From: Streptomyces pactum
GTDB taxonomy: Bacteria; Actinomycetota; Actinomycetes; Streptomycetales; Streptomycetaceae
DNA: 64,000 bases
Direction of reading: 5' to 3'
NCBI RefSeq assembly: GCF_016031615.1
Contig: NZ_JACYXC010000001.1
Location: 6,758,001-6,822,000 of the forward strand
The notes beneath the pieces are model-generated. The model did not search any database, was not told the DNA's origin, and saw only the letters and a list, made by a program, of their open reading frames with translations. Both the position numbers and the translations under genes were made by a program. This document shows, one piece after another, positions 1 through 6,699 of the stretch (its first letter is position 1; every line of letters begins with the position of its first letter).

Positions 1-458
1 CGGATCGCGTCCGCGACGCCCGCCGGATCGACCCAGGTCACCTCGTTGCCCAGCAGCCCGGCGGTGAGCAGGTGGTCGCTGCACCCGTACAGCGGCCGGA
101 CCGCGACCACGTGCCGCAGCCCCATGGCGATCCGCACCTGGAGGCAGGCGGTGAGCGCCGCCATCCCGCTGGCGAAGGCCACCGCGCTCTCGGTGCCCTC
201 CAGCCGGGCCAGCGCGGTCTCGAAACGCTCCACGGTCGGGTTGCCCAGGCGGGCGTAGACCGGCGGGCCGTCGAGTGCCGCGCCGGTGGTCGCGAACGCG
301 TCCAGCCGGGCCGCCTCGGCACGGCTGTCGTACGACGGATAGGTGGTGGACAGATCGAGGGGCGGGGCGTGCAGGCCGAGTTCCGCGAGGTCCTCGCGAC
401 CGGCGTGTACGGCTTCGGTGGCCAGCGAACGGGGTGTGCCAGCAGCTGTCGTGTCCAT
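1..458 (-). CDS. PLP-dependent Cys/Met metabolism enzyme (cystathionine gamma-lyase / methionine gamma-lyase family), 5' part only
   Basis: The minus strand reads from an ATG at 458 through the left edge of the window, so only about 152 N-terminal residues are present. The translation starts MDTTAAGTPRSLATEAVHAG and then shows family features: a YARLGNPTVERFE segment, the AFASGMAALTA cofactor-phosphate loop and the PLYGCSDHLL segment typical of trans-sulfuration enzymes. The catalytic lysine lies outside the window. Family members use pyridoxal phosphate to eliminate or exchange gamma-substituents of cysteine, homocysteine or methionine derivatives; which reaction cannot be told from this fragment. 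An Lrp-type regulator starts 59 bp away on the other strand and is the likely controller. Confidence 0.85.
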   Translation of the reverse strand, partial: MDTTAAGTPRSLATEAVHAGREDLAELGLHAPPLDLSTTYPSYDSRAEAARLDAFATTGAALDGPPVYARLGNPTVERFETALARLEGTESAVAFASGMAALTACLQVRIAMGLRHVVAVRPLYGCSDHLLTAGLLGNEVTWVDPAGVADAI

Positions 459-466
459 GCACGCAT

Positions 467-511
467 GCTGAACAGCCATCGGGGCGTCGCGGGAAATCTC
501 CGTGCTATGTT
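467..511 (+). promoter_or_regulatory. Divergent PLP-enzyme/Lrp promoter region with small palindrome
   Basis: A perfect palindrome GCTGAACAGC lies at 467-476 in the 59-bp gap between the two divergent genes and is a candidate Lrp half-site pair. A TATGTT hexamer at 506-511 sits six bases before the GTG start of the Lrp gene, which would make that transcript leaderless. No good -35 is visible, so this is a tentative call. Confidence 0.35.
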
Positions 512-517
512 CGGCCG

Positions 518-994
518 GTGCCCGATTCCGTCCCTTTGGATCCGGTGGACCTGCACATTCTGCGGCTGTTGCAGAACGATGCCCGGACGACGTACCGCGA
601 TCTGGCCGCCGAGGTCGGCGTCGCCCCCTCCACCTGCCTGGACCGGGTGACCCGGCTGCGCCGGGCGGGGGTGATCCTGGGGCACGAACTCCGCATCGAC
701 CCCGAGAAGCTCGGCCGGGGGCTCCAGGCGCTGCTGCTGGTACAGGTGCGTCCGCACCGCCGGGAGCTGATCGGACCCTTCGTCGAACGGGTCCGGGCGC
801 TGCCCGAGTCCCGGGCGCTGTTCCACCTCACCGGGCCCGACGACTACCTGGTGCAGGTGGCGGTGACCGGCGCGGCGGACCTCCAGCGTCTGGTGCTGGA
901 CGAGTTCACCTCGCACCGGGAGGTGGCCCGGGTGGAGACCCGCCTGATCTTCCAGCACTGGGACTGCGGCCCGCTGCTGCCCCCGCCGGCCTGA
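518..994 (+). CDS. Lrp/AsnC family transcriptional regulator
   Basis: This 158-residue protein begins at a GTG and reads VPDSVPLDPVDLHILRLLQNDA, the classic start of the Lrp/AsnC winged-helix domain. The recognition helix region follows (YRDLAAEVGVAPSTCLDRVTRLRRAGVI), and residues 65-150 form the ligand-binding RAM/ACT-like domain. The in-frame sequence upstream of the GTG lacks family similarity, so the GTG is preferred; it may be the 5' end of the mRNA. Lrp proteins respond to amino acids and often regulate an adjacent divergent amino-acid enzyme, which fits the PLP enzyme next door. A hairpin terminator follows directly. Confidence 0.9.
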   Translation: MPDSVPLDPVDLHILRLLQNDARTTYRDLAAEVGVAPSTCLDRVTRLRRAGVILGHELRIDPEKLGRGLQALLLVQVRPHRRELIGPFVERVRALPESRALFHLTGPDDYLVQVAVTGAADLQRLVLDEFTSHREVARVETRLIFQHWDCGPLLPPPA

Positions 995-1002
995 CCGGCG
1001 GA

Positions 1003-1027
1003 CGAGGGGCGCCCGGCGCGCCCCTCG
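1003..1027 (+). terminator. Hairpin terminator after the Lrp gene
   Basis: A perfect 10-bp stem (1003-1012 with 1018-1027) encloses the loop CCGGC, nine bases after the Lrp stop codon. There is no T-tract, as is usual for Streptomyces terminators. Confidence 0.6.
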
Positions 1028-1375
1028 GGGACACCCGGCAGGGCGGGCGCGGGCGCGGGGCGCGGGCCGGTGCGGCGGGCCGACGACATGATCGGCGGAC
1101 GCCTGTGCGGCCCCGGCGGAGGAACGGACCGGCGGACGTGGCGGCTCGGCGAACGGACCGGCGAACGGCACGGTGAACCGAGGCCGACCGGACACCGACG
1201 GGACGCCGACCGGGCGGGAAGGGCACGCGGCGTGCCGCGGCGGGCGGTCGGGCGAGGGTGTGCCGCTACGGCCGGCACGGCGGCGGAGGGGCGCGGCGGG
1301 CGGAGGGGGCCCTGCCCCGGCCCAGGTGACGGGCTTTGCTGGACAACCTGCCCCACTCTCCGGTGGGATGGCCGG
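1028..1375. other. Intergenic, no gene recognised
   Basis: This GC-rich stretch separates the Lrp and sigma factor genes. Reading frames are open only because of base composition and show no recognisable protein. I see no repeat or clear promoter in it, although it must carry the sigma factor promoter. Confidence 0.4.
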
Positions 1376-2284
1376 GTGACATTCTGCGATACCGCCACCG
1401 ACGTGTTCGAGGAGCACCGCCCGGTGCTGCTGGACGTGGCCTACCGGATGCTGGGCCGCGTCACGGACGCCGAGGACGTCATCCAGGAGACCTGGCTGCG
1501 CTGGTCCGGCGCCGACCACGGGCAGGTCCGGGACCCGCGCGGTTACCTGGTGCGCGTCACCACCCGGCTCGCCATCGACCGGCTGCGGCAGGTACAGGCC
1601 CGCCGCGAGGCGTACGTCGGCCCCTGGCTCCCCGAGCCGCTCCCCACCGACCTCGGGGCCACCGTTCCGGACACCGCCGAACGCGCCGTGCTCGCCGATT
1701 CGGTCTCCTTCGCCGTCCTGGTGGTGCTGGAGTCGCTCTCCCCGCTGGAGCGGGCCGTCTTCGTCCTCCGGGAGGCGTTCGGCTTCCCCTACGGGGAGAT
1801 CGCCACCGCCCTGGACCGCTCCGAGGCGGCGGTGCGCCAGCTCGCCGGCCGGGCCCGGCGCCATGTCGAGGAGCGCAAGCCCCGGTACACCGTGGACCCG
1901 GTGCAGCGGCGGGAGCTGACGGAGAGGTTCATCGCCGCCGCGTCCAGCGGCGACCTGGCCCCGCTGCTGGCACTGCTCGCCCCGGACGTGCGGCTGATCG
2001 GCGACGGCGGCGGCAAGGCCCAGGCGCCGCTGCGTGTGCTCGCGACCGCCGACCACATCGGCCGCTTCCTGGCCGGCGCCGCGTCCCGGCTGCCGGCCGC
2101 CGAGGTCGTCCTCGTCGAGATCAACGGCGGCCCCGCGGGCCTGGTACTGGTGGACGGCCGGCCCGAGATGGTGTTCAGCCTCGATGTCGCCGACGGCGCG
2201 GTGCGGTGCGTCTACGTGGTGCGCAACCCGGACAAGCTCTCCGCGCTGGCGGACCTGCCCGGCTCCCCGGCGGCCGGAGGGTGA
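1376..2284 (+). CDS. ECF41-type RNA polymerase sigma factor (SigJ-like) with SnoaL-like C-terminal domain
   Basis: The protein (302 aa from a GTG) starts VTFCDTATDVFEEHRPVLLDVAYRMLG, a sigma-70 region 2 with AEDVIQETWLRW. Region 4 follows at roughly residues 125-175 (LSPLERAVFVLREAFGFPYGEIATALDRSEAAVRQLAGRARRHV). Residues 185-300 are a SnoaL/NTF2-like extension (RFIAAASSGDLAPLLALLAPDVRLIGDGGG). This architecture is that of ECF41 sigma factors, where the C-terminal domain modulates activity in place of a separate anti-sigma factor. The family is often next to a target oxidoreductase or carboxymuconolactone-type gene, but no such neighbour is visible here. Confidence 0.9.
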   Translation: MTFCDTATDVFEEHRPVLLDVAYRMLGRVTDAEDVIQETWLRWSGADHGQVRDPRGYLVRVTTRLAIDRLRQVQARREAYVGPWLPEPLPTDLGATVPDTAERAVLADSVSFAVLVVLESLSPLERAVFVLREAFGFPYGEIATALDRSEAAVRQLAGRARRHVEERKPRYTVDPVQRRELTERFIAAASSGDLAPLLALLAPDVRLIGDGGGKAQAPLRVLATADHIGRFLAGAASRLPAAEVVLVEINGGPAGLVLVDGRPEMVFSLDVADGAVRCVYVVRNPDKLSALADLPGSPAAGG

Positions 2285-2606
2285 CCGCCAGAGCGGACCT
2301 CCACGGCGGCGGAGAAGCCGCCGACGACGGGACGTGCGCGCCCCGGACGGCGGCCCGGCCTCCGCCGGTGACCGGGCGGACTCCTGCGGTGCCGTGGCGG
2401 TGGCCGGCCGGGCCGGGCCGTCGGCGGCGCGAGCACTGACCGGCTGAACGGCGCGCGCCGCCCGCCGATCCGCCGCCGGTCGGCGGGCGTACGGGTGCGC
2501 CCACGGTCACCGAGGTGTGTCCGCCACAGGGTTCCACGGGGTGGGCGCCCGCCGGTCACCGGTGCGGGGGCGGTCGGATGCGGACACCGGGGCGTGCGCC
2601 CGGGGG
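2285..2606. other. Intergenic with one hairpin
   Basis: No gene is recognisable between the sigma factor (plus) and the methyltransferase (minus), which converge on this stretch. It contains the hairpin listed at 2459-2489. Confidence 0.4.
2459..2489. terminator. Candidate bidirectional terminator hairpin
   Basis: A perfect 10-bp stem (2459-2468 with 2480-2489) with an 11-base loop lies between two convergent genes, so it could stop transcription from either side. Confidence 0.4.
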
Positions 2607-3455
2607 TCACCGAATCCGGTAGGCGGTGACCAGCACGGAGACGGTGACCCGGCCGGACGGGAGGCCGTCAGGTTCCAGGTCCGTTCGGCCCACGTGGTGG
2701 GCGCTCGGCGTCATCCCCACCAGGTCGGCCGCCTGCTCCCCGGTCAACGGCACGGTGTACTCCACCCGTTCGGTGACCGCGGCCCGGAAGAACGGGTCCA
2801 GCGCCCGGTGGAGGCGTTCCTCCTTCGCCGGATCGACCGCGACCATGGCGGGCAGCCGCCCGCGCAGCTCGGCCAGGTGCCGTCCGGTGGGGCGGACCAC
2901 GACCAGCCGGCCGGCCGGACGGAGCACCCGGCGGAACTCGGCCGGGTTCCGCGGGGCGAACACGTCCAGCACGACATCGGCCACCCCGTCGGCCAGCGGG
3001 AAGGGGCGGAAGACGTCCCAGGTCACCGCGGCGGCGCGGTCATGGGCGCGAGCCGCGGCGCGCAGCGCGCGCACCGAGGTGTCCATCCCCAGGCCCCGCG
3101 CGGCGGGCAGACGGTCGAGCAGACCGGCCAGGTGGTAGCCCGTGCCGCACCCGGCGTCCAGCACCGTCGCCCGCTCCGGTGCGGCACCGGCCGCCAGCCG
3201 GACCGCGGCCGCGCGGAGCGGCGCGTAGGCGCCGGTGGACAGGAAGCGCTCCCGGGCCCGGACCATGGCCCCGTCGTCACCGCTGGTGGCACGGCCGCCG
3301 GTCAGCAGACCGGCGTAGCCCTGGCGGGCGATGTCGAAGGTGTGACCCGCCGCGCAGCGCAGCGCGCCGCGGTCGTGGCGCAGGGGGGCGCGGCAGGTCG
3401 GGCAGCGCAGCAGGTCGAGGCAGAGCGCGAGGGCAGGGGGAAACGGCACGGGCAC
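2607..3455 (-). CDS. 23S rRNA (guanine-N1)-methyltransferase, RlmA/TlrB family
   Basis: The 282-residue protein has the RlmA layout. An N-terminal zinc finger is formed by C18, C21, C34 and H38, and is followed by FDIARQGYAGLL. The SAM-binding motif VLDAGCGTGYH is at about 98-108, with the Rossmann methyltransferase fold continuing (ADVVLDVFAPRNPAEFRRVLRPAGRLVVV). Family members methylate N1 of G745 or G748 in helix 35 of 23S rRNA; Streptomyces TlrB and MyrA give resistance to tylosin and mycinamicin. Length and motifs are complete. Whether this copy confers macrolide resistance is inference. A mini-ORF and hairpin upstream suggest inducible translation or transcription. Confidence 0.88.
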   Translation of the reverse strand: MPVPFPPALALCLDLLRCPTCRAPLRHDRGALRCAAGHTFDIARQGYAGLLTGGRATSGDDGAMVRARERFLSTGAYAPLRAAAVRLAAGAAPERATVLDAGCGTGYHLAGLLDRLPAARGLGMDTSVRALRAAARAHDRAAAVTWDVFRPFPLADGVADVVLDVFAPRNPAEFRRVLRPAGRLVVVRPTGRHLAELRGRLPAMVAVDPAKEERLHRALDPFFRAAVTERVEYTVPLTGEQAADLVGMTPSAHHVGRTDLEPDGLPSGRVTVSVLVTAYRIR

Positions 3456-3571
3456 GAGGCACTCCTGGTGAGGGGGAGGGAAGAGACCGTGCCCGCGGGC
3501 GCTCGGACGTCACCGCCTCCGGAGGAGACGGACGGCGCCGGAACCGTGGTTCACGCGGCGGGCACGCCGAG

Positions 3572-3599
3572 GAGGGCGATGCCGTCCGGTATCGCCCTC
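3572..3599 (-). promoter_or_regulatory. Perfect hairpin between mini-ORF and methyltransferase gene (candidate attenuator)
   Basis: On the minus strand a 9-bp perfect stem (3591-3599 with 3572-3580) encloses a 10-base loop. It lies 12 bases after the stop codon of a 9-codon ORF and about 116 bases before the methyltransferase start. This is the geometry expected of ribosome-mediated attenuation of a resistance gene. There is no T-tract after it. Confidence 0.45.
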
Positions 3600-3611
3600 G
3601 ATGTCTTCCGC

Positions 3612-3641
3612 TCACACGAAGCAGCAGTGCGGGGTGCTCAT
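3612..3641 (-). CDS. Candidate 9-codon leader peptide (MSTPHCCFV) upstream of the rRNA methyltransferase
   Basis: An ATG at 3641 opens a short frame encoding MSTPHCCFV and ends with TGA at 3612-3614, followed by a hairpin and then the methyltransferase gene on the same strand. A TAGACT hexamer lies 16 bases before the ATG and could be a -10. Leader peptides on which drug-bound ribosomes stall are known for erm and some other ribosome-targeting resistance genes. That this is one is inference from position and structure; I do not recognise the peptide. Confidence 0.4.
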   Translation of the reverse strand: MSTPHCCFV

Positions 3642-3850
3642 GAATGCCACGCCGGGAGTCTACGGGGAGCGCCGCTCCCTACGCCCGGGTGAACCCTCCC
3701 GCCCGCGGCCGCCCCGGCCGTCCCGGGTCTCCCGGCCGTCCCGGCTCTTCCGGCGATCGCGAGCGGTGCACCGGCGGCGGCCCGTGCCGCGATCCCGTCG
3801 CGCCGGGTCCCGCATGGTCCAGGCGCCGGCGCCGGCGCCGGCGCCGGAAC

Positions 3851-3891
3851 GCCGCGACGCCCGCCCGGCGGAGGCGGGCGGGCGTCGCGGC
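3851..3891 (-). terminator. Terminator after snapalysin
   Basis: A perfect 15-bp GC stem (3851-3865 with 3877-3891) has an 11-base loop and begins 28 bases after the snapalysin stop codon on the minus strand. Confidence 0.7.
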
Positions 3892-3918
3892 ACGTGTGCG
3901 CGCCGTGGTGGAACCGGC

Positions 3919-4572
3919 TCAGCGGACGGCGACGATACCGTTACGCCACAGGTAGTCCACCCGCGACCGCTCGGTGGAGTTGGGGTAGGCGTTGGTGCAG
4001 GAGGGGCCGGGGCCACCACCGGACATCAGCTCGCTGCACGGGCCCGAGTAGTGGTCGGGCAGGCCCAGGACGTGCCCGGTCTCGTGCGTGGTGACCCGGG
4101 TGGAGTCGTACGTCTGGTTCTGCCGGTAGTCCAGGAAGATGTACCCCCGGCCGTGGCCGTCGGTGGAGGCGTAGCTGCCCCGGGAGTCGTTGCCCTCGTA
4201 GTAGCGGAAGTCGGGGTTGGAGCCCTCCACCAGCTTCACGTTGGTGACCGAGGAGTTCCATATCTGGGTGCTGCGGGCTATCTGGGTGCGGAAGGAGGGG
4301 GCGTTGGCCGCGCTGTAGACGACCGTCACCGCGGCGGCGGTGGGGTTGGCGGCGCGCTTCTTCGCCACCGACTTCATCACGGCCTCGTGGAAGGCCTTGG
4401 TGGCGGCGGCGTTCTCCTTCGACTGCTCGTACGCGGCGTACGAGGACGTCGCGGCCACCGACGAGGCCGGCGTGTCCTTCTGGGCCGCCGCCTGCGCGGG
4501 GACCGTCGCCAGCGAAGCGGCTGCCAGGCCCAGGCCGATGAGGGCGGAGAGGGCGGCTCTACGGTGTTCCAT
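3919..4572 (-). CDS. snpA: Snapalysin, secreted M7 small neutral metalloprotease
   Basis: The 217-residue precursor has a signal peptide (MEHRRAALSALIGLGLAAAS, cleavage likely near AQA at 26-30) and a pro-region. The mature domain carries the extended zinc motif HETGHVLGLPD at 163-173, with H163, H167 and D173 as zinc ligands and E164 as the catalytic base. Two later cysteines (in SGPCSELMS and PSCTNAY) can form the family disulfide. Length and motifs match Streptomyces snapalysin, an extracellular milk-protein-degrading protease. The LysR-type regulator often found divergent from snpA is absent; instead Clp-N and HTH genes lie upstream. An AGGAG ribosome binding site precedes the ATG. Confidence 0.93.
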   Translation of the reverse strand: MEHRRAALSALIGLGLAAASLATVPAQAAAQKDTPASSVAATSSYAAYEQSKENAAATKAFHEAVMKSVAKKRAANPTAAAVTVVYSAANAPSFRTQIARSTQIWNSSVTNVKLVEGSNPDFRYYEGNDSRGSYASTDGHGRGYIFLDYRQNQTYDSTRVTTHETGHVLGLPDHYSGPCSELMSGGGPGPSCTNAYPNSTERSRVDYLWRNGIVAVR

Positions 4573-4637
4573 GGGGGGCTCCTACTCGTCCGAGAACGGG
4601 TTCGGCACCCCGAATCGTGGGCGACGGCGGGCCCGTT

Positions 4638-4679
4638 GGGGACTATGTCATCCGGCGATAGCTCCATGGCATAGCCCCC
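4638..4679 (-). promoter_or_regulatory. Long inverted repeat upstream of snpA (operator candidate)
   Basis: GGGGACTATG (4638-4647) and CATAGCCCCC (4670-4679) form an inverted repeat with one mismatch and a 22-base centre, 66-107 bases upstream of the snpA start. LysR-type regulators bind spaced inverted repeats of this kind, and snpA genes are classically LysR-controlled. Assignment to such a regulator is inference. Confidence 0.4.
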
Positions 4680-4728
4680 GCCCGCCGCGGCTCCCGGGCG
4701 GCCCCGCAAGGCCGTCAGCAGGCCCTTT

Positions 4729-5235
4729 TCAGGCGGCGAGTTCGGCCCGGGCGGCCTCGCCGAGCGCGGCCGGTTCGATGTCCATGGCGCGCAGCGCGCG
4801 CGGCGCCGTACCGTGCTCCAGCCCGGCGACCGCAGCGACGACATGCGCTCCCAGCAGCGGGGACCGGTCGGTCCTGGCGTGCCGGGTGGCCGCCTGGAAC
4901 GCCTCCTGGGCCGGTGCGGTGGCCCGCATCGCTCCGCGTTTGGGGGACCGGTTGCGTGCCACCTCGGTGTCCAGCGCCGCCTCGTCGGCCACCCGGACGC
5001 CGGCCGCCGCCAGCGCCTCGGCGTGGACCCGCGCCACGGCGGCGCCGAAGGCGTCGGGGTCCGCGCCGAGCCGCCCGAAGGCCCGGCGCGCGGTGCCGTC
5101 GGGGAGCCGCAGCGCGGCCAGCAGCAGGTGCTCGGGCCCGGGCATCGGCTCGCCGGCCTCCAGCGCCAGGTCCTCGGCGGTGTTGAGCAGCGTGTTCATC
5201 GTGCTGACGTCCTGGAAGGGACGGGACAGTCTCAT
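4729..5235 (-). CDS. Clp N-terminal domain protein without ATPase domains
   Basis: The 168-residue protein carries two Clp-N repeats. The first starts around MNTLLNTAEDLALEAGEPMPGPEHLLLAAL, and the second around AQEAFQAATRHARTDRSPLLGAHVVAAV. In ClpA/ClpC this domain binds adaptors and substrates. Here no AAA+ module follows, so the protein is a free-standing Clp-N unit whose role (adaptor, competitor or effector-binding partner) is unknown. An internal ATG at about residue 13 could be the true start. The gene overlaps the preceding HTH gene by four bases (ATGA), showing tight translational coupling in a two-gene operon. Confidence 0.8.
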   Translation of the reverse strand: MRLSRPFQDVSTMNTLLNTAEDLALEAGEPMPGPEHLLLAALRLPDGTARRAFGRLGADPDAFGAAVARVHAEALAAAGVRVADEAALDTEVARNRSPKRGAMRATAPAQEAFQAATRHARTDRSPLLGAHVVAAVAGLEHGTAPRALRAMDIEPAALGEAARAELAA

Positions 5236-5456
5236 GAATTCCCCTTGTCACGGGTCACGGCACGGGCGTGCCGCTGATGTGCTGCCTGCCGGGTGATGCC
5301 CAGCGCCTGGGCGATCTGCGCCCAGCTCCACCCCTGTCCGAGGGCGCGTGCCACGGCCGCGCGTTCCAGGCGGTCCGCGAGGCGCCGGAGCGCCACCACC
5401 GAGGCGAGCGCGGCGGCGGGGTCGTCAGGAGGGGGGACGTCAACCGGTCCACTCAT
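5232..5456 (-). CDS. Small helix-turn-helix protein coupled to the Clp-N protein
   Basis: From the ATG at 5456 the protein has 74 residues (MSGPVDVPPPDDPAAALASV). A helical segment, VVALRRLADRLERAAVARALGQG, is followed by a sigma-region-4-like HTH (WSWAQIAQALGITRQAAHQRHARAV). An in-frame ATG 36 bases upstream would place the start inside the promoter described below, so 5456 is preferred. The ATG coincides with the predicted transcription start, implying a leaderless mRNA. The gene overlaps the Clp-N gene by four bases. It probably regulates its own operon; the pair recurs in streptomycetes as far as I recall. Confidence 0.75.
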   Translation of the reverse strand: MSGPVDVPPPDDPAAALASVVALRRLADRLERAAVARALGQGWSWAQIAQALGITRQAAHQRHARAVTRDKGNS

Positions 5457-5492
5457 GCCGTCAAAAATAATTGACACTTCGCCAGCGGTCAA
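5457..5492 (-). promoter_or_regulatory. Promoter with overlapping palindrome for the HTH/Clp-N operon
   Basis: On the minus strand TTGACC (5492-5487), a 17-base spacer and TATTTT (5469-5464) form a near-consensus vegetative promoter. The inverted repeat GTCAA-N6-TTGAC (5460-5475) covers the -10. The expected start point falls on or next to the ATG at 5456, so the transcript should be leaderless, and a repressor on the palindrome would block RNA polymerase. Confidence 0.7.
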
Positions 5493-5972
5493 CGGGAAAA
5501 CCGCAGTTGGTGGTGGATGGATCGGTGAGCGAAGGCAGGGGCGTCAAGTGAGTTGGACACGGGAGGCGAGACATCGCGACGGGGTGGGAGCGGAGGCGGA
5601 GCGGGTGTGGGGGCGGAGGGGGGTGGTGCAACGGTCGGTGCCCTGGACGGTGCCGGGGCGCCGACCGGTGGCCGGTGGTCGGCCGTGCGGGCTCGACGAT
5701 GGGGGCGGCGGCCGGCGCCCCGCCCGGGCGTCGGCGACCGCGGTGGCGGCGGGACGGGAGCCCCGCGGAACCGGCGGCGGCAATAGGGTGGGGCCGCCGT
5801 GAGGGCGCCGGCGACCGGGGCGGGCCGGGTGTGAAGCGCGCCGAGGAGGGGGAGCGGGTCCGGCCCCGCCCCCGTACCGCTGCGGCCCGCGGCGCGTGCG
5901 GCGGTCCCGCGTGGCTCGGTCCCGTGTGCCGGACCCGTGCGCGAGTCGCGAGCGGACCCCGGTGACGGGGCG
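5493..5972. other. Intergenic, no gene recognised
   Basis: This stretch of about 480 bases separates the HTH promoter from the TetR stop codon. Frames on both strands are arginine/proline-rich composition artefacts. I see no repeat or RNA gene in it. Confidence 0.4.
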
Positions 5973-6641
5973 TCAGCGCCCGGCGGTGAGGCCGTCCACC
6001 AGGGCCCGAAGTCCGTCCTGGTAGGTGTCCTCGGCGGTCAGCGGCGCCCAGCGGTCCGCGACCTGCGCCAGGCGGGGCAGCTCGGCCGGGTCGAGGCCGG
6101 CGAAGACCTGCTCCCGGTAGGTCGCGCGGTCGTCGTCCGCGCGCCGGCGGGCGGCCGTCGTCCTCACCACGATCTCTCCGGCGGTGTAGTACCAGATCGC
6201 GCGGTAGCCGTGCACGGCCCGGTCGGGGGAGAGGCCGCACGCGACCAGACCGTCCACGATCTGCTCGACGAACCACAGCGCGGAGGTGGACATCAGGTCG
6301 TCGGCGGTCAGCACCTCCACGATCCAGGGGCAGGCGGCGAGCGCCTCGTGGATCGCGGTGGCGGCGGCGACGACCCGCTCCCGGGGCTCGCCGGGCAGTT
6401 CGGGCCGGCGCAGTGTCCGGGTGGCGTAGTCGTCCAGCAGCAGGACGAGCAGCTCTTCCTTGTCGCGTACGTGGTGATACAGCGCCATGGGGGTGCTGCC
6501 GACCTCCGTGGCCAGCCGCCGCATGGTCAGCCGGCCCACTCCCTCCTCGGTCACGATCCGGCGCGCCGTGCCGATGATCTCCTCGCGCGAGATGCGGGGC
6601 GGCCGGCCTCGGGGTCTGCGCGGTGCGGGCGGTTGCGACAT
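5973..6641 (-). CDS. TetR/AcrR family repressor
   Basis: The 222-residue protein starts MSQPPAPRRPRGRPPRISREEIIGTARRIVTEEG. Its TetR HTH (RLTMRRLATEVGSTPMALYHHVRDKEELLVLLLDDY) is at about residues 35-70, and a C-terminal ligand-binding domain of the TetR_C type follows. It is divergent from an MFS drug-efflux gene with a 58-bp gap, the standard arrangement in which a TetR protein represses an exporter until a substrate binds. The inducer cannot be predicted. Confidence 0.9.
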   Translation of the reverse strand: MSQPPAPRRPRGRPPRISREEIIGTARRIVTEEGVGRLTMRRLATEVGSTPMALYHHVRDKEELLVLLLDDYATRTLRRPELPGEPRERVVAAATAIHEALAACPWIVEVLTADDLMSTSALWFVEQIVDGLVACGLSPDRAVHGYRAIWYYTAGEIVVRTTAARRRADDDRATYREQVFAGLDPAELPRLAQVADRWAPLTAEDTYQDGLRALVDGLTAGR

Positions 6642-6662
6642 GGCTCCATCATCCCCCAGGGC

Positions 6663-6692
6663 TCGACAGCGGAGATCTTCCGGCGCTACATT
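6663..6692 (+). promoter_or_regulatory. Predicted leaderless promoter of the MFS gene
   Basis: TCGACA (6663-6668), an 18-base spacer and TACATT (6687-6692) lie directly before the ATG at 6700, and no ribosome binding site precedes that ATG. The AT-rich block includes the palindrome TACATGTA over the start codon, a possible TetR operator. Confidence 0.45.
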
Positions 6693-6699
6693 TTTTTAC

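Larger units (their letters stand above)
3456..3918. other. Leader of the rRNA methyltransferase gene and downstream end of snapalysin
   Basis: This gap holds the attenuator-like elements listed separately at 3572-3641 and, further right, a pure hexamer repeat at 3822-3845 (four GGCGCC units) and the snapalysin terminator at 3851-3891. No other gene is recognisable. Confidence 0.5.

Noticed and set aside
5460..5492. An upstream in-frame ATG at 5492 as start of the HTH gene
   Set aside because: It would place the coding sequence across the promoter hexamers and palindrome; the ATG at 5456 fits the predicted transcription start.
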